Positions 59,364-63,632 of a DNA stretch of 64,000 nt are shown in pieces. The translations under genes were made by a program, and so were the position numbers. The DNA lies in IMG/VR virus record IMGVR_UViG_3300031705_000001, positions 85,990 through 149,989 of that record; one strand, 5' to 3'. Source of the DNA: a virus. The notes under the pieces were generated by a model. The model did not search any database. It saw nothing but the letters and a program-made list of their open reading frames with translations, and had not been told where the DNA came from. Each line of letters opens with the position of its first letter. Positions within the stretch are counted from its first letter, which is position 1.

Positions 59364-59437
59364 GGACCTCTAGCACAATTGGTTAGTGCACTTCGCTCAT
59401 AACGAAAAGGTTGATGGTTCGAATCCATCGGGGTCCA
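59364..59437 (+). tRNA. tRNA with CAT anticodon (elongator Met or Ile2)
   Basis: Acceptor GGACCTC/GGGGTCC, D-stem GCAC/GTGC, anticodon loop CTCATAA on CTTCG/CGAAA (terminal C-A mismatch), T-stem GATGG/CCATC. The C11-G24 pair and paired 1-72 exclude an initiator. Modification to lysidine, and so Ile identity, cannot be judged. Confidence 0.9.
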
Positions 59438-59449
59438 CTGCAATTAATT

Positions 59450-59523
59450 GTTCGTAACTTTAATAAAATAAGTTACTTAAAGTTTTTTATATCAATTAAA
59501 AGTGTTATATTTACTTATAACAA
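59450..59523 (+). promoter_or_regulatory. Early promoter (family copy 6) inside the RNA island
   Basis: attgttcgtaactttaataa distal block, T6-tract and TTATATTTACTTATAAC at about 59505-59521. Starts a second transcription unit without a protein gene following. Confidence 0.72.
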
Positions 59524-59935
59524 ATAAGAGACTGTATTGATTACCGGTTACAAGCTTTGGTTCTTAACCCACCATTCACGTGGGGTTCTTAATTGAATTG
59601 AACAAACCGGGACGCTTTCATAAACGCATCCAAACGGGCAGTAGGGGATGATGAAAAGAAATAAATCGTACAATAAGCAAGAAATAGTCAACTTAAGATA
59701 AGGCTAAAGTAATGTATGAAAAGAATATCCGAAAGGAAAATAACGAAGCTCAGCGGTATCAATCAAACGCCTCCACGTGGCGATACTGGAAATTGGTTAT
59801 GAACCTCGGCCGAGGAAAGCAACCAAAACTAAGTTTGAATAATGGTAACATGAAGAATGTGGTTCGAGTCCACACCCGTAATAGCCAAAGGGTTGAAGCA
59901 TTGAGGATGATGCGTAAGTTATAACAGATCTGCAG
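59524..59935 (+). ncRNA. About 400-nt structured non-coding segment with tRNA-like pieces
   Basis: Begins right after an early promoter and contains no convincing gene. Visible helices: CCGGTT/AACCGG (59554-59610) enclosing AACCCAC/GTGGG(G)TT with loop CATTCAC; CCTC-GGCC-GAGG inside TTGGTT/AACCAA (59793-59827); a perfect T-arm TGTGG-TTCGAGT-CCACA followed by CCCGTAA (59858-59881); GCAT-TGAGGATG-ATGC, a D-arm-like hairpin (59898-59913); and palindrome AGATCTGCAGATCT (59926-59939). The 12-mer AGCAACCAAAAC (59818) recurs at 60865. A split, permuted or intron-bearing tRNA is possible, but I could not assemble a complete cloverleaf. Confidence 0.5.
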
Positions 59936-59939
59936 ATCT

Positions 59940-59999
59940 AGAAGTGGTCGGTGAAAGCTGTACAGTACAAGCATAAGGTTCGAATCCTTACACTTCACT
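59940..59999 (+). ncRNA. Minimal tRNA-like RNA without D-arm
   Basis: GAAGTG (59941-59946) pairs with CACTTC (59991-59996); a perfect T-arm TAAGG-TTCGAAT-CCTTA precedes it; between lie only about 27 bases, with one hairpin GCTGT/AC(A)AGC and 5-nt loop ACAGT. There is no D-arm and no 7-nt anticodon loop. It sits among normal tRNAs. It could be a decayed tRNA or a tRNA-mimicking RNA. Confidence 0.5.
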
Positions 60000-60002
60000 A
60001 TT

Positions 60003-60076
60003 GACTTCTTAGCTCAGTTGGCTAGAGCACCTCACTTTTAATGAGGGAGTCCCGAGTTCGAGTCTCGGAGAGGTCA
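60003..60076 (+). tRNA. tRNA-Lys (TTT)
   Basis: Acceptor GACTTCT/AGAGGTC, D-stem GCTC/GAGC, anticodon stem CCTCA/TGAGG with loop CTTTTAA, T-stem CCGAG/CTCGG. CCA not encoded. Confidence 0.93.
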
Positions 60077-60082
60077 CAATAT

Positions 60083-60164
60083 GCGTTTGTGGTGGAATTG
60101 GTAGACACGCTAGATTTAGGATCTAGTGTCGCAAGATGTGAGAGTTCGAGTCTCTCCAGACGTA
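60083..60164 (+). tRNA. tRNA-Leu (TAG)
   Basis: Class II tRNA: acceptor GCGTTTG/CAGACGT (G-U pairs), anticodon stem CTAGA/TCTAG with loop TTTAGGA, long variable arm TGTCGCAAGATGT, T-stem GAGAG/CTCTC. CCA not encoded. Confidence 0.92.
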
Positions 60165-60171
60165 CAAATTT

Positions 60172-60252
60172 GGGATGTGAAAGCCGTTCGGATACGGCAG
60201 CGAGACTGTAAATCTCGTCCTAACGGGAGTGGTTCGAGTCCACCGCAGCCCA
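60172..60252 (+). tRNA. tRNA-Tyr (GTA)
   Basis: Class II: D-stem GCCG/CGGC, anticodon stem CGAGA/TCTCG with loop CTGTAAA, long variable arm, T-arm with TTCGAGT. Acceptor GGGATGT/GCAGCCC contains one A-G mismatch. CCA not encoded. Confidence 0.88.
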
Positions 60253-60257
60253 CAATT

Positions 60258-60330
60258 GGTACTATAGCTCAGTTGGTAGAGCACCAGATTGAAGCTCTGG
60301 GTGTCGTTGGTTCGAGTCCAACTATCATCT
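60258..60330 (+). tRNA. tRNA-Phe (GAA)
   Basis: D-stem GCTC/GAGC, anticodon stem CCAGA/TCTGG with loop TTGAAGC, T-stem GTTGG/CCAAC. The acceptor GGTACTA/TATCATC has two mismatches and the discriminator is T, unusual for Phe; editing, repair or weak function is possible. Confidence 0.82.
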
Positions 60331-60339
60331 CAATAAAAG

Positions 60340-60395
60340 TTTTAAAATAATGTAAACTTTTACGATTATCAGTGTATAATAAAAGTAAATTGAAA
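60340..60395 (+). promoter_or_regulatory. Possible divergent member of the early promoters
   Basis: A/T-rich run with tgtataataaaag at 60373-60385 before the second boxA-like block. It lacks the conserved distal block, so it is weaker evidence. Confidence 0.35.
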
Positions 60396-60397
60396 AG

Positions 60398-60420
60398 ATC
60401 TTTGACGTATTGGTAATAAA
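60398..60420 (+). promoter_or_regulatory. boxA-like leader, copy 2, with trailer-complementary segment
   Basis: GATCTTTGACGTATTGGTAATAAA. TATTGGTAATAAA (60408-60420) is perfectly complementary (13 nt) to TTTATTACCAATA (62499-62511) after the last tRNA. Leader-trailer pairing of this sort brackets rRNA precursors for processing. Confidence 0.55.
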
Positions 60421-60425
60421 AAATA

Positions 60426-60568
60426 AGGTTCCTTACAGCAAACAAACTCTATAAGGAAACTGCTATCGCAAGATGTGTAGGTTCAAGTCCTACCTCCCTA
60501 ACAAAATTAATACAAAATTAGGGAGTGGTGGAATTGGTAGACACGGCAGTCAGAAACAATAGGAACCT
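60426..60568 (+). tRNA. Circularly permuted tRNA-Leu gene (3' half before 5' half)
   Basis: The 3' half comes first: ACTGC (anticodon stem, 60459-60463), variable arm TATCGCAAGATGT, T-arm GTAGG-TTCAAGT-CCTAC and acceptor CTCCCTA (60494-60500), then A and a 17-nt A/T linker. The 5' half follows: acceptor TAGGGAG (60519-60525), D-arm GTGGAATTGGTAGACAC and anticodon stem GCAGT (60546-60550). Acceptor strands pair over 7 bp and anticodon-stem strands over 5 bp. Both halves match the normal tRNA-Leu genes nearby. Flanks AGGTTCCT (60426-60433) and AGGAACCT (60561-60568) are perfectly complementary and would hold the open anticodon ends together. The mature anticodon depends on the unknown joining points. 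Confidence 0.8.
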
Positions 60569-60576
60569 GTTAGTAT

Positions 60577-60659
60577 ACTCGGGTGGTGGAATTGGTAGAC
60601 ACGTCAGACTTAAAATCTGATGCCCCTTAGGCGTGCGGGTTCGATTCCCGCCCCGAGTA
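60577..60659 (+). tRNA. tRNA-Leu (TAA)
   Basis: Class II: acceptor ACTCGGG/CCCGAGT, anticodon stem TCAGA/TCTGA with loop CTTAAAA, variable arm TGCCCCTTAGGCGT, T-stem GCGGG/CCCGC. CCA not encoded. Confidence 0.93.
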
Positions 60660-60664
60660 CTTTT

Positions 60665-60760
60665 ATAAGAGAAGCAAGTGAAGCTGATTAAATTGAGATC
60701 AAGGTAAAGGTTAACCTCTCATTCATGCAGTAACCTCGAAAGACCCGAAGCTTCTCTTAT
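60665..60760 (+). ncRNA. Structured RNA element B with 11-bp closing helix
   Basis: ATAAGAGAAGC (60665-60675) pairs perfectly with GCTTCTCTTAT (60750-60760). The interior holds GGTTAACC and the motif GCAGTAACC (60727-60735), shared in form with elements A and C. No ORF; lies exactly between tRNA-Leu and tRNA-Arg. A T-rich end makes it also look like a very long-looped terminator, but the interior motif argues for a stable RNA. Confidence 0.55.
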
Positions 60761-60767
60761 TTTAATT

Positions 60768-60841
60768 GGATCAGTAGTTCAACTGGATAGAATACAGCAC
60801 TTCTAATGCTGTGGTTACAGGTTCGAATCCTGTCTGGTTCA
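60768..60841 (+). tRNA. tRNA-Arg (TCT)
   Basis: Acceptor GGATCAG/CTGGTTC, D-stem GTTC/GAAT, anticodon stem CAGCA/TGCTG with loop CTTCTAA, T-stem ACAGG/CCTGT. Decodes AGA, the dominant Arg codon of this phage. Confidence 0.93.
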
Positions 60842-60853
60842 CATATAAGAATT

Positions 60854-60908
60854 AGGATGCATGCAGCAACCAAAACCAACTTTATTTAGAAAAGCAAAAC
60901 TGCATCCT
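60854..60908 (+). ncRNA. Structured RNA element C with 8-bp closing helix
   Basis: AGGATGCA (60854-60861) pairs with TGCATCCT (60901-60908); the loop contains GCAGCAACC (60863-60871) within AGCAACCAAAACC, of which the first 12 bases also occur at 59818. The following 60920-60990 holds a further hairpin GGTAGA/TCTACC and no gene. Confidence 0.5.
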
Positions 60909-60994
60909 GTTATTTAAAAAGTGTCTTGCTCCGCTCTGAAGAAATTCAACGACAAGGTCTCGGTAGACAAAATGCATTTGATTCTACCCAAAAT

Positions 60995-61067
60995 GCCTCT
61001 TTAGCTCAGTTGGTAGAGCAGCTCACTTGTAATGAGCAGGTCATCCGTTCGAGTCGGATAAGAGGCT
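60995..61067 (+). tRNA. tRNA-Thr (TGT)
   Basis: Acceptor GCCTCTT/AAGAGGC, D-stem GCTC/GAGC, anticodon stem GCTCA/TGAGC with loop CTTGTAA, T-stem ATCCG/CGGAT. CCA not encoded. Confidence 0.93.
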
Positions 61068-61074
61068 CTAATTT

Positions 61075-61735
61075 AATAGATTGCAAAATAGTAAATAAGC
61101 TGACGGGCCAGACAATATAGCTGGAACATATAACCGGACTTATCGCTAGAATGAGAGATAGACTCATTGATCATTAAAATTAATGGAGAGTATTGAGGCT
61201 AATACCCATAGGATGCTCCATATATTTAATAGTAAACCTTTCACCGAGGAAACCCTTTAAAACAGATTCACAACTGCAGAGGTCGTTAGGTTGGGCAATA
61301 TGAAATGTGAGTATTGCCCACTATTAAATTTATTGAAACTTTTTATACATTTGTTATAGGATATATAAGAGTTCAAAAGAACTCGGCAAGTAGAACTGAT
61401 GGCTGCCTAATAATGCCACTACCTTTGAATTTTCAGTTGACTGATGGAACTAGACATCATACTATCAAGGACTTAGATACCTTGGGACTTGCAATGAGTC
61501 CTTAAACATTGTTGGCAACAACCACTCGAGCCAATATCCCATAAACGAGAGTGGTCTGAGGAATAAAGACAGGTAATAGAGTCTCCCAGTAATTTGACTT
61601 TGTTTTATGTGGTAAGACACTAATGCGTTTAATTGAAAGAAAAGAAACCGTTAAAATCTAGTTTAAAAATTCTAATTTAAATGCAAATGCTTTATGGTCC
61701 TGGTTTCGGCCAGGATCATAGACATTTGTCAATTA
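61075..61735 (+). ncRNA. Large structured non-coding RNA, about 650 nt
   Basis: No plausible gene, but many strong helices: ATGGAG/CTCCAT enclosing GTATT/AATAC (about 61183-61220); TGGGCAATA/TATTGCCCA (61292-61320); GAGTTC-AAAA-GAACTC (61369-61384); AACTGA/TCAGTT; AAGG/CCTT and GGACT/AGTCC (about 61467-61501); GTTG-GCAA-CAAC with a GNRA loop (61510-61521); CCACTC/GAGTGG; and a 3' domain CAAATG...CATTTG enclosing ATGGTCCTGG/CCAGGATCAT (61684-61728). Size, helix density and location in a phage tRNA array recall the GOLLD and ROOL giant RNAs, which form multimeric cages. I cannot tell whether it belongs to either class. Confidence 0.6.
61360..61369 (+). promoter_or_regulatory. Late-promoter-like core inside the large RNA
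   Basis: GATATATAAG, identical in core to the head and tail promoters, directly before the GAGTTC hairpin. It could start a shorter late RNA covering the 3' domain, or be chance. Confidence 0.35.
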
Positions 61736-61762
61736 TAGAACAAACAAAAAGTAATTAATATA

Positions 61763-61903
61763 ATGCAGAGTAACAACAGTAACGGCACAAGCCAAGTAGA
61801 AAGTACAAGAAACACATTTAATAAAAATGTTTCTAATTTAAAAATGTTAGGAAGTTCTAGAAGAATCCAATGGGATAGTAAAAGAAGACACCGAGCAATT
61901 TAA
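61763..61903 (+). CDS. Possible small basic protein, 46 aa
   Basis: MQSNNSNGTSQVESTRNTFN...GSSRRIQWDSKRRHRAI with an A-rich leader (aattaatataATG). It is the only reasonable ORF in the 900 bases between tRNAs. Ser/Asn-rich start and Arg-rich end. Uncertain. The remaining stretch 61904-61998 shows only a hairpin GAGAATATTC/GGATATTCTC (about 61969-61995). Confidence 0.4.
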   Translation: MQSNNSNGTSQVESTRNTFNKNVSNLKMLGSSRRIQWDSKRRHRAI

Positions 61904-61998
61904 AACAAAGTAAACAGTACTTTAAATACTTCCCATAAGAACAGTGTCCCAGTTAAAGTCTTTTGCGAGAATATTCGTTATAAAGGATATTCTCTTTT

Positions 61999-62073
61999 GA
62001 TCGATTAGCTTAGGGGAAAAGCGATCGGGGAGCAATTCCCGATAGATGATAGGTTCGAGTCCTATATTGATCA
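61999..62073 (+). ncRNA. tRNA-like RNA with GCAA tetraloop instead of an anticodon loop
   Basis: All arms but one are canonical: acceptor GATCGAT/ATTGATC (one G-U), TA, D-stem GCTT/AAGC with loop AGGGGAA, variable AGATG, T-arm ATAGG-TTCGAGT-CCTAT. The anticodon arm is ATCGGGGA (62024-62031), loop GCAA, TTCCCGAT (62036-62043): eight pairs capped by a GNRA tetraloop, with no U33 or readable triplet. The helix is intact, including compensating pairs, so this is not simple decay. It might be charged or processed like a tRNA while unable to decode. Confidence 0.75.
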
Positions 62074-62078
62074 CATAT

Positions 62079-62150
62079 CGCGGGGTAGAGCAGTGGCAGC
62101 TCGTTGGGCTCATAATCCAAAGGTCGGAGGTTCGAATCCTTCCCCCGCTA
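62079..62150 (+). tRNA. Initiator tRNA-fMet (CAT)
   Basis: Acceptor CGCGGGG/CCCCGCT leaves 1-72 unpaired (C-T), and the D-stem GAGC/GCTC gives A11-T24: two hallmarks of bacterial initiators. Anticodon loop CTCATAA on TTGGG/TCCAA; T-stem GGAGG/CCTTC. Only part of the usual three G-C pairs of the initiator anticodon stem is present (one G-U). Confidence 0.8.
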
Positions 62151-62155
62151 CTTTG

Positions 62156-62215
62156 TATGGTAGTAGAAATTAAAGGACTTAACACGCAGTCAGTTCCCTG
62201 TGCTACCATATTTTT
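62156..62215 (+). ncRNA. Structured element D with 8-bp closing helix, terminator-like
   Basis: TATGGTAG (62156-62163) pairs with CTACCATA (62203-62210) followed by T5; the 39-nt loop contains CACGCAG...CTGTG. Either a long-looped terminator or a member of the small-RNA set of the island. Confidence 0.45.
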
Positions 62216-62395
62216 AAAAGAAAATCAGCCTGATTCCGATGCATAGGATAGGGAACGAAGCCCACGGATGACGGGTTTACTTAATATTAAACCTCAACTA
62301 CTTTCGAGTTTGTTGAATTGTTAAGTAGATTGTCGCGGATGCCGGTCGAATCGTGAGTCGGATTAGTTGGTAACTCTAAGGTGTACTAAAAGTTA
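62216..62395 (+). ncRNA. Gene-free structured stretch before tRNA-Ser
   Basis: No ORF or tRNA. Pairings seen: GGTTTA/TAAACC (about 62274-62293), CTACTT/AAGTAG (62298-62329), GAGT/ACTC and GTAAC/GTTAC (62355-62397). Probably part of the precursor or a further structured RNA; nothing more can be said. Confidence 0.35.
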
Positions 62396-62399
62396 CGAT

Positions 62400-62481
62400 G
62401 GAGGATTGGACAATGGTTGTCAAACTGTCTTGAAAACAGTCGGGTGTTAAAGCTTTGCAGGTTCGAACCCTGTGTCCTCCG
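62400..62481 (+). tRNA. tRNA-Ser (TGA)
   Basis: Class II: acceptor GGAGGAT/GTCCTCC, D-stem GAC/GTC, anticodon stem ACTGT/ACAGT with loop CTTGAAA, long variable arm, T-stem GCAGG/CCTGT, discriminator G. CCA not encoded. Confidence 0.93.
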
Positions 62482-62498
62482 CTAAAAATACGGGCTAC

Positions 62499-62511
62499 TT
62501 TATTACCAATA
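62499..62511 (+). promoter_or_regulatory. Trailer segment complementary to the boxA-like leaders
   Basis: TTTATTACCAATA; perfect 13-nt complement of 60408-60420 and 10-nt complement (ATTACCAATA) of 58952-58961. Marks the end of the RNA precursor. Confidence 0.5.
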
Positions 62512-62534
62512 TAGAAAGAATAATACATAATACA

Positions 62535-63227
62535 ATGAAAGCACATGTAATTTATTTAAGCGGTGATGAATTCTCTGTAAAAATGACAAAGGACGCAGTC
62601 GCATCTCTTGAGAAATTCAATATCGAATATGAATTGTTTGATGGTGTATTGGGTAGAGAAGGCATTAGCGTTCTAGAATCATTTGGTGCAAAACCATCTG
62701 TATATGTTAAACGACACGAATGGACTAATGGTACTATAGGATGTTTAGCAAGTCATTATATATTATGGGATAAATGTTCAAAGCAAGATGAACCATTTCT
62801 AATAATAGAACAGGACGGCATTCTTATTAGAGATCCAAGAGACTTATTACCAGATATTAAAAAGGTGTGTCATTTAGATGCGTATCTTCCTTTTGATAAT
62901 CTAATAAAAACAAAAGGTTACAATCATTTTGATGTATATAACACTAATCTCAATAATTGTGTACCAGGTGTATCACAGCACCCTGAAAATGTATTTTATG
63001 ATAACTCAACCAAAACAGGTTCCACATTTAGAGGAACGTACGGATATATTATAACACCAGATGGTGCTAAAGATATTTTAAATTTTATTACCAATCATGG
63101 TGCATTTCCTTCTGATAGATGTTTATGTACAAACGCTACACATTTACAAAAAGCCAATAGTTCATACGTTAGATTAAATCCATTTTTTGAAAATTTAAAC
63201 ATACAACGAAAATACTCTTCACGTTAA
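62535..63227 (+). CDS. Glycosyltransferase family 25-like protein
   Basis: The frame reaches back to 62472 inside tRNA-Ser, so the ATG at 62535 is taken as start (230 aa). MKAHVIYLSGDEFSVKMTKDAVASLEKFNIEYELFDGVLG, then IGCLASHYILWDKCSKQDEPFLIIEQDGIL (GCxxSHxxxW and the acidic EQDG replacing EDD) and GTYGYIITPDGAKDIL are the GT25/LPS-glycosyltransferase pattern. It may glycosylate phage DNA, a virion protein or host surface sugars; GT25-like enzymes are common in marine T4-type phages. Confidence 0.8.
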   Translation: MKAHVIYLSGDEFSVKMTKDAVASLEKFNIEYELFDGVLGREGISVLESFGAKPSVYVKRHEWTNGTIGCLASHYILWDKCSKQDEPFLIIEQDGILIRDPRDLLPDIKKVCHLDAYLPFDNLIKTKGYNHFDVYNTNLNNCVPGVSQHPENVFYDNSTKTGSTFRGTYGYIITPDGAKDILNFITNHGAFPSDRCLCTNATHLQKANSSYVRLNPFFENLNIQRKYSSR

Positions 63228-63243
63228 ATTTAAGATCATTCTA

Positions 63244-63252
63244 GATATATAA
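63244..63252 (+). promoter_or_regulatory. Late promoter core
   Basis: GATATATAA, 49 bases before the holin-like gene. Confidence 0.65.
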
Positions 63253-63292
63253 GAATATAGTACACAAGTACACTAAAAATATTAAATATATT

Positions 63293-63541
63293 ATGAAATC
63301 AAAAATAATCAACTGGATTAAGGGTTTACTTAATGATGAAAAAGGTAATCCATCATCTAAAAGAATAATGGGCTTAGTAGCGGGTTTTTCTTTGTGTATT
63401 ACAATGATAGCAAATAGTTTCACAGATATCTCAGTAGCACCATCAACACCATTAGTTAACGCAGTTGCTGCTTTAGCATTTGGAGCATTAGGTTTAACAT
63501 CTATTGATAAAATATGGAATAACAAGAAAGATCAAGAATAA
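63293..63541 (+). CDS. Small membrane protein, holin-like, 82 aa
   Basis: MKSKIINWIKGLLNDEKGNPSSKRIMGLVAGFSLCITMIANSF...LVNAVAALAFGALGLTSIDKIWNNKKDQE: a charged N-terminus with the typical NPSSKR turn, two membrane helices (about 26-43 and 53-71) and a charged C-terminus. This is the design of small phage holins and is expressed from a late promoter with its own terminator. No endolysin is visible nearby. Confidence 0.65.
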   Translation: MKSKIINWIKGLLNDEKGNPSSKRIMGLVAGFSLCITMIANSFTDISVAPSTPLVNAVAALAFGALGLTSIDKIWNNKKDQE

Positions 63542-63562
63542 TCTCAAATATTACAATTAACT

Positions 63563-63587
63563 AAAAAGGACCTTACGGTCCTTTTTC
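63563..63587 (+). terminator. Intrinsic terminator
   Basis: AAAAAGGACC-TTAC-GGTCCTTTTT. Confidence 0.88.
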
Positions 63588-63603
63588 TTGTTTAGGGATA
63601 TAA

Positions 63604-63614
63604 GATATATATTA
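63604..63614 (+). promoter_or_regulatory. Late promoter core
   Basis: GATATATATTA, 19 bases before the ATG at 63633. Confidence 0.6.
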
Positions 63615-63632
63615 AAATACAATAAATCAATT

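Noticed and set aside
59524-59880. tmRNA
   Set aside because: No alanine-type acceptor with G-U, no tag reading frame with a proper resume codon, and the T-arm partner strand is imperfect.
60426-60568. Group I intron in permuted exon order as explanation of the permuted tRNA
   Set aside because: The flanks total only about 145 nt and show no P7/P3-P8 core, too little for a group I ribozyme; a trans-acting route fits better.
59712-61505. Several 60-75-codon + strand ORFs within the RNA island
   Set aside because: They run through tRNAs or strong RNA helices, lack A-rich leaders and have random composition.
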